Source: an uncultured Paracoccaceae bacterium (GTDB lineage Bacteria > Pseudomonadota > Alphaproteobacteria > Rhodobacterales > Rhodobacteraceae). Taken from it: DNA of 64,000 nucleotides. Below are positions 27,733-36,457 of this stretch, piece after piece. The first letter of the stretch is position 1. Every line of letters begins with the position of its first letter. The notes below the pieces were generated by a model that did not search any database, was not told where the DNA came from, and saw only the letters and a program-made list of their open reading frames with translations. The stretch lies in contig CALSNT010000002.1 in NCBI GenBank assembly GCA_943787785.1, positions 1-64,000 of the forward strand, in the 5' to 3' direction. Position numbers and translations under genes: made by a program.

Positions 27733-28455
27733 ATGAAGCACGCGAAAATCAGATTGTATGTAGACCAGCCGTTGGGCGTGGGGCAATCGGTTCCGCTGTC
27801 GCAGGGCCAGGCGCGGTATCTGTTTGCGGTGATGCGGTTGGGCGTCGGTAACGCGGTGTCGCTGTTCAACGGGCGCGATGGCGAGTGGCAGGCCGAGGTG
27901 GCCGAGGCCGGCAAGCGGGGCGGCACGCTGTGTTGCATTGCACAATCCGCCGCTCAACAGGATCCACCGGACCTGTGGCTGCTGTTTGCTCCGATCAAGA
28001 AAGCGCGGACGGACTTCATCGTCGAAAAGGCCGCCGAGATGGGCGCGGCCCGGATCGTCCCTGTCCAGACGGATTTCACCAACGCCGAGCGCATTCGTCA
28101 GGACCGCCTGCAAGCCCACGCGATCGAGGCGGCGGAACAATGCGGCGGGACGTTTGTACCAGAAGTGACCGAGCTTCGCACGCTGACGAAGGTTCTTGAC
28201 GGCTGGCCTTCGGAGCGCCGCCTGATGATGCCGGATGAATCTCTGGCCGGGAAGGGCGCGTCACTGGGTGCAACGCCTGGGGGACCCTGGGCAATTCTGA
28301 TCGGACCGGAGGGTGGTTTTTCTGAGGGAGAGCGGGCGCGCCTGACCGGCTTGCCGTTTGTCACCCGCGTCAGCCTCGGCCCACGGATTCTGCGGGCGGA
28401 CACGGCGGCCGTGGCGGCGATGACTCTGTGGCATACGGCACTGGGGGATTGGTGA
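27733..28455 (+). CDS. rsmE: 16S rRNA (uracil-1498-N3)-methyltransferase
   Basis: 240 residues with an N-terminal PUA-like part (KIRLYVDQPLG, QARYLFAVMRL, LFNGRDGEWQAEV) and a SPOUT methyltransferase knot (FAPIKKARTDFIVEKAAEMGAARIVPVQTD, ILIGPEGGFSEGE, LGPRILRADTAAVAA). An ATG at 27721 is also in frame; neither has a good ribosome site. I chose 27733 because homologues begin close to KIRLYV. Confidence 0.95.
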   Translation: MKHAKIRLYVDQPLGVGQSVPLSQGQARYLFAVMRLGVGNAVSLFNGRDGEWQAEVAEAGKRGGTLCCIAQSAAQQDPPDLWLLFAPIKKARTDFIVEKAAEMGAARIVPVQTDFTNAERIRQDRLQAHAIEAAEQCGGTFVPEVTELRTLTKVLDGWPSERRLMMPDESLAGKGASLGATPGGPWAILIGPEGGFSEGERARLTGLPFVTRVSLGPRILRADTAAVAAMTLWHTALGDW

Positions 28456-29168
28456 TGGTCGAGCCGGTTATCTGCCTTCATCTGTTTTTTGCCACCCAGA
28501 ATGACCGGGCGGTGATCCTGCGGCAGGGGCCGTCGAAGGTGTTTCGGCTGATCCTGTGGCATCGCGATACCGATGTTTTTGAGGATGGCCAGTGGTTGAA
28601 GCACAAGATCTACGTTGAACGCTGCGACCTGTCACCGGACGGGCGGCATTTCATCTATTTCGCCCTGAACGGCGATTGGGGTGGTGAGACCAAGGGCAGC
28701 TATACCGCGCTGTCGCGCCCGCCGTATTTCACGGCCCTTTCGCTGTTCCCGGAAGGCGACACCTGGGGCGGTGGCGGGCGGTTCCTCAGCAATCGTCACT
28801 ACGTCGCTTCGGGTGGCCACGATATCCTTGGGCGGGACGATGGGTTGGACCGATTGTTTCACGTGGAACAGAATAACAAGGGGTTAACGGAGCTGGCGCG
28901 GATTGATGGGCGGCGGGTCGGGCTGAGCGATGCGTGGCAGGCGCGGCTTGACAGTGCTGAGCCGGAGAGCGTGACACATGCGTGCGACCGCTATGACTCG
29001 CAAGGCGGTATCCTCTATCGTCGGAACCGGGATGAGATGACCCTGATCCGCGATTTCACTGATATGTCGTTCGAACCTATTCGGGCGCCTTATGACTGGC
29101 GTGATACAACAGGTGGCCAGACCGGGGCTGAGCCGTGGCACCCGCTGGGCACCGGGTCGTCCCGGTGA
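28455..29168 (+). CDS. Conserved hypothetical protein
   Basis: 237 residues, soluble, rich in Trp, Gly and Asp (DGRHFIYFALNGDWGGETKGSYTALSRPPYFTAL, DTWGGGGRFLS). The pattern suggests an all-beta fold, but no family is recognised. The start ATG overlaps the rsmE stop by one base, and the stop overlaps the next gene (GTGA), so it sits in an rsmE operon. Confidence 0.75.
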   Translation: MVEPVICLHLFFATQNDRAVILRQGPSKVFRLILWHRDTDVFEDGQWLKHKIYVERCDLSPDGRHFIYFALNGDWGGETKGSYTALSRPPYFTALSLFPEGDTWGGGGRFLSNRHYVASGGHDILGRDDGLDRLFHVEQNNKGLTELARIDGRRVGLSDAWQARLDSAEPESVTHACDRYDSQGGILYRRNRDEMTLIRDFTDMSFEPIRAPYDWRDTTGGQTGAEPWHPLGTGSSR

Positions 29169-29683
29169 CCGGATTCATCCGACCCGAACTGCGCGCTGCA
29201 ATCGTGCAATGGCGCGAGGCGCTGGTCGGCTTGGCCATATTGGCGCTGGGTCTGTGGTGGGCGCTGACTGGCCTTGGGGCGCTGGCACTGCTGGGCTGGG
29301 TGTTGGTGATTGGCGGCGCAGCCCTGGCGTTGACGGGGGCACAGCGGGCGCGGTTTCGCACCGGGCAAGGTGGCCCCGGCGTGGTGGCGGTTGACGAACG
29401 CCAACTGAGCTATTTCGGCCCGCTGGAAGGCGGCGTGATGGACGTCGAAAACCTGCGCTTGCTGGAGCTGGAACCCGATGCCCGCCCCGCTCCGCATTGG
29501 GTGCTTACCGACATAACCGGAGCGCGGCTGCATATCCCGACGACGGCTGAGGGAGCGGACGCGTTGTTTGACGTCTTCGCGACGCTACCTGGGATCAGGA
29601 CCGAAGCGATGCTGGCACAGCTTGGACGCGCCCCGGATCAACGGGTCACGATCTGGGAACGGGTGCCGCCGCAGTTGCATTAG
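29165..29683 (+). CDS. Predicted membrane protein, unknown function
   Basis: 172 residues. Two adjacent transmembrane helices (residues 20-62, LVGLAILALGLWWALTGLGALALLGWVLVIGGAALAL) precede a cytoplasmic domain with VVAVDERQLSYFGPLEGGVMDVENLRLLEL, of the type seen in small PH-like membrane proteins. GTG start is within the stop of the previous gene. Function unknown. Confidence 0.72.
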   Translation: MTGFIRPELRAAIVQWREALVGLAILALGLWWALTGLGALALLGWVLVIGGAALALTGAQRARFRTGQGGPGVVAVDERQLSYFGPLEGGVMDVENLRLLELEPDARPAPHWVLTDITGARLHIPTTAEGADALFDVFATLPGIRTEAMLAQLGRAPDQRVTIWERVPPQLH

Positions 29684-29770
29684 GGGGTTTGTTTCTGGAC
29701 GGTTGCCGTAGGTTGGATTGGCTGGAAGCGGACAATCGAAGTGAGTGTCCTCTGTGCACGGAATCAAGGC

Positions 29771-29924
29771 GCATGAGCCGTGCACTCGCCAGCCCGTCCG
29801 GGCGGGTTGGCGATTAAGAGAGGCAAGCGTTTCCTTCATATTGGACGGGAACACGCAATCATCCAAGTGCCCCGAACCAGCGTCGGATCACCAACCCACG
29901 GGCTGACAAGCGCACGGCTCATGC
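29771..29924 (-). repeat. Intergenic repeat, copy B (inverted relative to copy A)
   Basis: Lies in the 422 bp gap before gshA; nothing else is recognisable there. Identical to the reverse complement of copy A over 29780-29813 (34 bp) and 29887-29910 (24 bp). This copy also has a perfect 13 bp outer inverted repeat, GCATGAGCCGTGC at 29771 and its complement ending at 29924. A weaker match (GATTCCGTGC) continues just outside the left end, as in copy A. Confidence 0.85.
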
Positions 29925-30105
29925 GGCGTTTGTTTCTACGTCACTTGCTGGCCAAATCTGCTCCCGACCGCGCGTTTTTCCATATTCGGCCGGTAAGCAT
30001 TGGTCCGGCGCACATCCCGGCTTTTCCGCGCTCACGCATTGACACCCGGGGGCGGCTCGCTCAGATGAATCCGACCTCAACGCGTTAACCGAAAGGCCGC
30101 GCCTC

Positions 30106-31476
30106 ATGTCCATTCCCCAGTCCGGTGGCGGTCCGATTGAGCACCACGACCAACTTGCCCAGTACCTCTCCGATGGCTGCAAGCCCAAGGAGGATTGGCG
30201 GATCGGGACCGAGCACGAAAAGTTCGGCTATTGCAAGGACACGCTGCTGCCGCTTCCTTATGAGGGCGATCGGTCGGTCCGGGCGGTTCTGGAGGGGCTG
30301 CGCGACCGCTTCAACTGGTCGCCGGTCATGGAAGGCGCGTATATCGTCGGGCTGGAAAAGGACGGCGCGAACGTCAGCCTGGAACCGGGCGGGCAGTTGG
30401 AACTGTCCGGTGCCCCGCTTGAGACGATCCACGAGACTTGCGACGAAGTGAACAGCCATCTGGCCGAGGTGAAGTCGGTCGCGGATGAGATTGGCGTGCG
30501 TTTCATCGGCCTCGGCGCGGCCCCGGAATGGTCGCATGAGCAAATGGATCTGATGCCCAAGGGTCGCTACAAGCTGATGAACGACTACATGCAGCGCGTT
30601 GGCACCCATGGCACGCAGATGATGCGGCGGACTTGCACGGTTCAGGTGAACCTCGATTTTTCGTCCGAGGCGGACATGGTGCAGAAGCTGCGCGTGGCGA
30701 TTGCCCTGCAGCCTGTCGCTACGGCGCTGTTTGCGAATTCTCCGTTCTTCGATGGCAAGCTGAATGGTCACAAAAGCTGGCGCTCGCGGATCTGGCGCGG
30801 GCTGGACCCGGATCGCACCGGCATGGTGCCGTTCGTCTTCGATGAAGGCTTCGGGTTTGAGGGCTGGGTGCAATACGCCCTCGATGTACCGATGTATTTC
30901 GTCTACCGCGACGGGCAATATATCGACGCGCTTGGCATGTCGTTCCGGGATTTCCTGAAGGGCGAATTGCCTGCGCTGCCGGGTGAAACGCCGACGCTGT
31001 CCGACTGGGCTGACCATCTGACAACGTTGTTTCCAGAGGCGCGGATCAAACAATTCATCGAAATGCGTGGGGCGGATGGTGGTCCGTGGCGGCGGTTGTG
31101 TGCGTTGCCGGCACTGTGGGTTGGTCTTTGCTACGATCAGAGCGCCCTCGACGCGGCCTGGGATCTGGTGAAGGATTGGGACGCAGAAACGCGCGAGGCT
31201 TGGCGCGTCGAAGCCTCGGTCCACGGACTTCAGGCCGAGGTCGGCGGACGTTCGATGCATGATCTGGCACGAGAGGTTGTCACGATTGCCGAGACCGGAT
31301 TGGCCACCCGCGCCCGCCCGGGTGCTGGAGGCCTGATCCCGGACGAAACACATTTCCTGAATGCACTGAAGGAAAGCCTGGATACCGGGAAGACCGCAGC
31401 GGATGAGTTGCTGGACCGGTATCACGGCGATTGGAACGGCGACATCGGCCGGGTGTATGAAGAGTATAGTTATTGA
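30106..31476 (+). CDS. gshA: Glutamate-cysteine ligase (plant/alphaproteobacterial type)
   Basis: First step of glutathione synthesis. 456 residues with the GCS2 pattern: WRIGTEHEKFGY, YIVGLEKDGANVSLEPGGQLELSGAPLETIHET, RTCTVQVNLDFSSEADM, HKSWRSRIWRGLDPDRTGM and EMRGADGGPWRRLCALPALWVGL. Complete. It stands alone, preceded by the repeat-bearing gap. Confidence 0.96.
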   Translation: MSIPQSGGGPIEHHDQLAQYLSDGCKPKEDWRIGTEHEKFGYCKDTLLPLPYEGDRSVRAVLEGLRDRFNWSPVMEGAYIVGLEKDGANVSLEPGGQLELSGAPLETIHETCDEVNSHLAEVKSVADEIGVRFIGLGAAPEWSHEQMDLMPKGRYKLMNDYMQRVGTHGTQMMRRTCTVQVNLDFSSEADMVQKLRVAIALQPVATALFANSPFFDGKLNGHKSWRSRIWRGLDPDRTGMVPFVFDEGFGFEGWVQYALDVPMYFVYRDGQYIDALGMSFRDFLKGELPALPGETPTLSDWADHLTTLFPEARIKQFIEMRGADGGPWRRLCALPALWVGLCYDQSALDAAWDLVKDWDAETREAWRVEASVHGLQAEVGGRSMHDLAREVVTIAETGLATRARPGAGGLIPDETHFLNALKESLDTGKTAADELLDRYHGDWNGDIGRVYEEYSY

Positions 31477-31533
31477 CTTTCAAACAATTGCAGGCACAGT
31501 TCTGATAATCGAACTTTATTTGGTGGTGCCACT

Positions 31534-31785
31534 ATGCGAAACTTCTTTATTAATTCTCTGGAAATGCTTGCAGCTGTTATTGCCGTCCTTGGGTTGATTG
31601 CAGTTGTTGTGGGTGGATTTGGTGTCATGTTTTCGGCGCAAGGTGGGTTTGGAGCAGGACTCCTCTTTCTAATTGGCGGCTTCATTTATCTCGTCATGAT
31701 GGTCGGTTTCCTATATTTGGTCTTGGGCATCCACGACAATACTCGCCGCACCGCTGAGGCGGTTGAACGACTGGCAAACAACTAG
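31534..31785 (+). CDS. Small membrane protein, unknown
   Basis: 83 residues with two long hydrophobic segments and a short charged tail (GIHDNTRRTAEAVERLANN). Base composition is near 50 percent GC, lower than neighbours, as is the next gene. Its end overlaps the end of the DUF805 gene by four bases. No family recognised. Confidence 0.6.
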   Translation: MRNFFINSLEMLAAVIAVLGLIAVVVGGFGVMFSAQGGFGAGLLFLIGGFIYLVMMVGFLYLVLGIHDNTRRTAEAVERLANN

Positions 31786-32240
31786 TCTCGCGTGGGGCTC
31801 GTTTTGGATCGCAGAACAACAGGAACATTGCTTATTCGAGTCGATTCAGCATCTGGCGGATTGGAAGGCTTTCGTTCCTTAGGATCAAGCCCGAATTTAT
31901 TCGGGCCAACAGTTCCTGGGAAAATTAACCAACAGAGGACTAATATCCAGCCTATCATTGGCACGAAAACGAGCATGTACCACCAGCCGGTTTGATCCAT
32001 ATCATGCAGCCGCCTGACACTCACAGCGATAGTCGGCAGCATTACCGCAATCAAATATATAATCACTAGGACGCCGTAGTTTTCGAATTGGACATCAAAA
32101 ACAATTGAGTCGATGATGGATAACGCCACCACGCAGGCAGCGCTGAATAAAAAGAACCACCAATATTCTGAACGACCAGCACGGCCTTCAAACACTGCGT
32201 ATTTTTTGAAGCAAGTCTTGATGGCCTGACCAAAGCCCAA
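31782..32240 (-). CDS. DUF805-family membrane protein
   Basis: 152 residues, four helices. Family hallmarks are FEGRAGRSEYWWFFLFS, VRRLHDMDQTGWWYML and the C-terminal PGTVGPNKFGLDP. Function unknown in the family. Lower GC than surrounding genes, suggesting recent arrival together with the convergent small membrane protein. Confidence 0.92.
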   Translation of the reverse strand: MGFGQAIKTCFKKYAVFEGRAGRSEYWWFFLFSAACVVALSIIDSIVFDVQFENYGVLVIIYLIAVMLPTIAVSVRRLHDMDQTGWWYMLVFVPMIGWILVLCWLIFPGTVGPNKFGLDPKERKPSNPPDAESTRISNVPVVLRSKTSPTRD

Positions 32241-32244
32241 GGCT

Positions 32245-32853
32245 TTATCCCTTCTTGCCGATCCGCGGTTCAGTCCCGGCGACGATCCTGCGAATGTTCT
32301 CAGAATGCCTCAGCCAGACCAATGCGCCAAGCAGGGCTGCCAGCACGGTCATTTCAGGCTGACCCAAAAGCCACAGCCAGATCGGAGCAGTGGCTGCCGC
32401 GATCAGTGCGGATAGCGACGAAATTCGAAACAACACCGCTACCATCAGCCACGAGAGACAGGCGGCCAGGCCTCCGAAAAATGACAACGCCAGAAGTGTT
32501 CCGAGGAACGTCGCGACCCCCTTTCCGCCTCGAAAGCTAAGGTAGATCGGGTAGATGTGGCCGAGGAAGGCGAACAACCCGGCAAGTTGCGCGGCATCCT
32601 CACCCACCGCGAAGCGGGCGACAAGAACGGCAATCGCGCCTTTTCCGGCATCCAGAACCAGCGTCAAAAACGCGGCCAGCTTGTTGCCGGTGCGCAGCAT
32701 ATTGGTGGCTCCGATATTGCCAGACCCGATGGTACGCAGATCACCCAACCCAAACAGGCGCGCAATCACGATGCCGAACGGAACCGAGCCCAGCAGGTAG
32801 GCGGCAAGCGCGACCAGCGCCAGAGCGGCCGGAGCAGAGTCAAAGGTCGGCAT
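32245..32853 (-). CDS. plsY: Acyl-phosphate glycerol-3-phosphate acyltransferase
   Basis: Acylates glycerol 3-phosphate using acyl-phosphate, the first step of phospholipid synthesis. The three PlsY motifs are present: LLGSVPFGIVIARLFG, RTIGSGNIGATNMLR, and HIYPIYLSFRGGKGVATFLG. Five to seven helices, 202 residues from the ATG at 32853 (another ATG is two codons upstream). The start lies inside the end of the pyrC-like gene. Confidence 0.96.
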   Translation of the reverse strand: MPTFDSAPAALALVALAAYLLGSVPFGIVIARLFGLGDLRTIGSGNIGATNMLRTGNKLAAFLTLVLDAGKGAIAVLVARFAVGEDAAQLAGLFAFLGHIYPIYLSFRGGKGVATFLGTLLALSFFGGLAACLSWLMVAVLFRISSLSALIAAATAPIWLWLLGQPEMTVLAALLGALVWLRHSENIRRIVAGTEPRIGKKG

Positions 32854-34123
32854 GATCATCCGAGAATGGAAAAACCTGCGCGCCGTTGACCCAGGTGCCT
32901 TTTACCCGACCTTGCATCCGCGCCTCGTCAAATGGTGTGTTCTTCGACTTTGATTGCAGCGTGAAACGGTCCAACACGAAGGGCGCGTCCGGGTCGAACA
33001 GTACCAGATCGGCAGGCGCGCCGGGGGTAAGCGACCCTCCGGAAAGCCCTAATCGTTTCGCCGGATTGGCCGACAAAGCGCGGAACAGTTGCGGCAGGCT
33101 GAGTGCGCCGGCGTGGTAGAGTCGCATCGACGCTGGCAGCAGGGTCTCCAAAGCCACCGCGCCGCTTGCAGCCTCCTCGAATGGCAGGCGCTTGCTTTCC
33201 TCGTCCTGAGGCGTGTGCATCGAGCTGATGATGTCGATCAGACCGGAAGCAACAGCCTCAACCAGGGCGAGGCGGTCATCCTCGGAGCGCAGCGGCGGCT
33301 TTAGTTTGAAAAAGGTGCGGTAGTCGCCGACGTCCAGCTCGTTCAAGGTCAGGTGGTGGATGTTGACCCCGGCGCTGACGTTCAGACCGGCGGATTTGGC
33401 CCGCTCCAACGCGGGCAGAGCGGCGGCCGAAGACAGGTTGTCGGCGTGATATGCAGCACCGGTCATTTCAACCATCGCCAGATCGCGCTCTAGCCCCAGG
33501 CGTTCTGCCATTGGCGACACAGCAGGCAGGCCGCGCAGCGAGGCGAATTTGCCGGATGTTGCTGCCGCGCCGCGGCTCAGGCCGGGATCCTGCGGATGGG
33601 CGATGACCAGTGCGTCAAGGGATTGTGCATAGGTCAGGGCGCGGGCGAACACCTTGGTGTCGGTGATCACCCGGTCGCAATCGGTGAAGGCGACGGCGCC
33701 CGCGTCCGAGAGGAACCCAACCTCGACCATCTCGCGCCCGTCCCGGCCCTTTGTCAGCGCAGCCATATGGGCGACGCGAACCGGGGCGGTTTCGCGTGCA
33801 CGACGGGTGACGAACTCCAGAACCTCCGGCGTGTCGATGGCCGGATCGGTGTCAGGACGGGTGACCATCGTGGTCACGCCCCCCGCAGCAGCGGCGCGTC
33901 CGGCGGTGCGGTAACTTTCCTTGTGACGCTCGCCGGGTTCTGAAACTTTGACGCCCACATCAATGATGCCGGGTGCCAGGCACAATCCCGCGCAGTCGAT
34001 GACGACTGCATCATCCGGGGCTTCATTGGCAATGACCCCGCCGACCACACAGAGATCGCCGACGCCGGTGTCGTCGTGGTCTGGGTCGATCAGCTGCGCG
34101 CCACGAAAAATCGTGGCACTCAT
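32840..34123 (-). CDS. pyrC: Dihydroorotase-like protein (PyrC/PyrX), metal site degenerate
   Basis: 427-residue amidohydrolase of the class I dihydroorotase type, clearly aligned by LAPGIIDVGVKVSEPGE, AAAAGGVTTMVTRPDTDP, IHHLTLNELDVGDYRTFFKLKPPLR and FEEAASGAVALETLLP. The normal D-x-H-x-H is DVGVK here, and the normal catalytic Asp of TDHAPH is replaced in ISSMHTPQ. Both zinc His and the Asp are therefore lost. Such proteins usually act as non-catalytic partners of aspartate carbamoyltransferase, and pyrB is in the same cluster. An active dihydroorotase should exist elsewhere. Confidence 0.9.
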   Translation of the reverse strand: MSATIFRGAQLIDPDHDDTGVGDLCVVGGVIANEAPDDAVVIDCAGLCLAPGIIDVGVKVSEPGERHKESYRTAGRAAAAGGVTTMVTRPDTDPAIDTPEVLEFVTRRARETAPVRVAHMAALTKGRDGREMVEVGFLSDAGAVAFTDCDRVITDTKVFARALTYAQSLDALVIAHPQDPGLSRGAAATSGKFASLRGLPAVSPMAERLGLERDLAMVEMTGAAYHADNLSSAAALPALERAKSAGLNVSAGVNIHHLTLNELDVGDYRTFFKLKPPLRSEDDRLALVEAVASGLIDIISSMHTPQDEESKRLPFEEAASGAVALETLLPASMRLYHAGALSLPQLFRALSANPAKRLGLSGGSLTPGAPADLVLFDPDAPFVLDRFTLQSKSKNTPFDEARMQGRVKGTWVNGAQVFPFSDDHADL

Positions 34124-34677
34124 ACACTGTCTTTCTGAATGAACCGCATCATCTTATGGACCCGCCGTGCGTCACCGATCATTTCGAAACCGGCGCGGCG
34201 ATTGCGACCACGTTGACGGTTTCCGGAGAACCATATCGTGCCCAGACCGCCACGTCGCTCCTGAAACTCCAGGCGTGTTGTGGCGTCGATCGGATGCTCG
34301 GCCAGGTTGCGTCCCAGCAAATGGCGCGCGATGAAAGCACGCCGGTCGGTGAGGGTGTACCAGGTCCTACGGCGGCGCAGCGTGTCCCACAGATATTGTC
34401 CAACCAGCATATAAACTCCGACAAGAACGAATGGCAGTGCGAGGGCCGGTAGAATCCAATGCCACACTCCCTCGCCGACCGTCATTTCGAAGGTCACATT
34501 CGCGAAAAACAGTGCGAATGCCATCAAAAACGCGCCCTGAATCGAAGTTGCAAGTGATGACAAGCGAATGCGCAGGCGCCCGTCCGGGCGGCCCTGCCAC
34601 AGAATGCGCTCGTCATCATCCAGATGACCAGTCCAACCGGAAAGGGCGGGTATCAAAGTGTCGCTTCGAATGTTCAT
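34120..34677 (-). CDS. PH-like membrane protein, paralogue 1
   Basis: 185 residues. An N-terminal LDDDERILWQGRPDGR motif, two helices, then RRRRTWYTLTDRRAFIARHLLGR, which is the bacterial PH (DUF304-like) signature. Its C-terminal part is rich in Arg. The stop overlaps the pyrC-like start (ATGA). It is a paralogue of the next gene, with the same layout. Function unknown. Confidence 0.8.
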   Translation of the reverse strand: MNIRSDTLIPALSGWTGHLDDDERILWQGRPDGRLRIRLSSLATSIQGAFLMAFALFFANVTFEMTVGEGVWHWILPALALPFVLVGVYMLVGQYLWDTLRRRRTWYTLTDRRAFIARHLLGRNLAEHPIDATTRLEFQERRGGLGTIWFSGNRQRGRNRRAGFEMIGDARRVHKMMRFIQKDSV

Positions 34678-34853
34678 CGCTTCGGTAATTGGCCTGTCCC
34701 GGTTCCAACCGTTTTGTTCAGCGGTCAGATAAATGCTGCATCACACCTGCTGATTCTACCATAGGTTGAAAAAACGAGTCCCGGGAATCTTACGAAAGTG
34801 TCACAGTTTTGCCCCCCGGCCCCAATTGAGTGCCACAAGCGCGCGCCGATTCG

Positions 34854-35408
34854 CTATGGCTTTTCGCTGATCGGATCGACTTTCTTCGCCATACCGGCTT
34901 GAATCCGCCGCATCAGAGAATAGACCTCTACCGCGTCTGGGATCCGGACAAACCCAACGGGCACGTTTTGCGTTCCGTTTTTGGAGCGCCGAACCTCGCG
35001 CGCGAAGAAAATTGAGGGCAGGTCGCGCTCCTCCAGCGTCAACACTGTCTGAGGTGTGATCGGATAGGACTTCAAGCGGCGCCCGACGATCGGCAAGTTG
35101 GTCGCGATGAAGGCTCTTCGATCCGACAACGAATAGAACGTGCGTCGCCGCTTGAATGTGCCCCAGAACAGGCTGCCAAGGATCAGGCTAACCCCGACCG
35201 AGAAATGGATCAGGCCGAACATCCAGAAACCACCGCCGGCGCGCGACGCCATGACCATCCAGAACAGGGCGAAGGCTGCAAAGGCCGCGCCGAAGGCCGT
35301 CAGCGCCAGATTGCGTGCGCGGAAATGGAACCCAGGATCAGGTGCGCCCTGCCAGAGAATTTCTTCGCCCGGGTCAAGCAAACCGTCCCATCCGGCAGGC
35401 ACGGTCAC
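34854..35408 (-). CDS. PH-like membrane protein, paralogue 2
   Basis: 184 residues with [17 protein letters not shown], two helices ([20 protein letters not shown] and [19 protein letters not shown]) and [21 protein letters not shown]. The start ATG overlaps the pyrB stop. The 176 bp gap to paralogue 1 contains no gene. The tandem pair probably arose by duplication. Confidence 0.8.
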   Translation of the reverse strand: MTVPAGWDGLLDPGEEILWQGAPDPGFHFRARNLALTAFGAAFAAFALFWMVMASRAGGGFWMFGLIHFSVGVSLILGSLFWGTFKRRRTFYSLSDRRAFIATNLPIVGRRLKSYPITPQTVLTLEERDLPSIFFAREVRRSKNGTQNVPVGFVRIPDAVEVYSLMRRIQAGMAKKVDPISEKP

Positions 35409-36355
35409 ACCATCACCCCCTCAGCCTCCGCGGCCACATTCCGCGCCAACAGATCCATCGCGGCCATGCGCACGGCGACACCCATCTCGACCTGCTCCTG
35501 GATGACGCTGCGGTTGATGTCGTCGGCCAGGGTGCCGTCAATTTCGACCCCGCGATTCATTGGCCCCGGATGCATGACGATGGCGTCCGGCTTGGCGGCG
35601 CGCAGTTTGGCCGGGTCGAGACCGAAGCGGTGATAATACTCGCGTTCCGATGGGATGAAGCCGCCATCCATGCGTTCTTTCTGTAGCCTCAGCATCATCA
35701 CCACGTCGGCATCCGCCAGACCGGCAGACATGTCGTCGGTAACCTCGACCCCCCAGTCGGCAGCCCCGGAGGGGATCAGGGTTGGCGGGCCGACAAGCCG
35801 CACCCGATTTTCCATCTTTCCCAGCAGCAGGATGTTGGAGCGCGCAACGCGGGAATGGGCAATATCGCCGCATATCGCAATCGTCAGCCTGTGCAGTCGT
35901 CCCTTGGCGCGCCGGATCGTCAGCGCGTCCAGCAAGGCCTGCGTCGGATGCTCGTGCCGCCCGTCGCCCGCATTCAGCACCGCGCAGTTCACCTTTTCGG
36001 CCAGCAGGTTCACCGCGCCCGATTGCGGATGCCGCACCACCAGCAGATCAGGGTGCATCGCGTTCAGAGTCAGCGCCGTATCGATTAGTGTCTCGCCTTT
36101 TTTGATCGAGCTTGCCTGCATCGCCATGTTCATCACATGCGCGCCAAGGCGCAGGCCAGCGATCTCGAAACTTGCCTGGGTGCGGGTGGAGTTTTCGAAG
36201 AACATGTTGATCTGCGTCTTGCCCGCCAGCGCTTGTCCGGATTTCCGGTCGGACCGGTTCAGGTCGACATACTGGTCCGAGACATCAAGGAGGGTGCGAA
36301 TCTCGTCCGGACTGAGGGGTTCGATGCCCAGCAGGTGGCGTTTGGCAAAAGTCAT
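35405..36355 (-). CDS. pyrB: Aspartate carbamoyltransferase
   Basis: Condenses carbamoyl phosphate with aspartate in pyrimidine synthesis. 316 residues with the carbamoyl-phosphate loop [13 protein letters not shown], the block [25 protein letters not shown], and the aspartate-site [12 protein letters not shown]. Start is [15 protein letters not shown] at 36355. No pyrI is present; the degenerate dihydroorotase downstream is the likely assembly partner. Confidence 0.97.
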   Translation of the reverse strand: MTFAKRHLLGIEPLSPDEIRTLLDVSDQYVDLNRSDRKSGQALAGKTQINMFFENSTRTQASFEIAGLRLGAHVMNMAMQASSIKKGETLIDTALTLNAMHPDLLVVRHPQSGAVNLLAEKVNCAVLNAGDGRHEHPTQALLDALTIRRAKGRLHRLTIAICGDIAHSRVARSNILLLGKMENRVRLVGPPTLIPSGAADWGVEVTDDMSAGLADADVVMMLRLQKERMDGGFIPSEREYYHRFGLDPAKLRAAKPDAIVMHPGPMNRGVEIDGTLADDINRSVIQEQVEMGVAVRMAAMDLLARNVAAEAEGVMV

Positions 36356-36457
36356 CGGCGGCCCTTCCCGGTTTTGTCGGCTTATAGGAAGCGCTGCGCC
36401 ACCGGGCAAGCATAGGGCCCATTTACGCTCGCCGCCGGGCGGCATAGCTTGGCGGCT

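Noticed and set aside
31885-31910. Strong hairpin CCCGAATTTATTCGGG as a terminator
   Set aside because: It lies inside the DUF805 coding region and encodes the conserved GPNKFGL motif.
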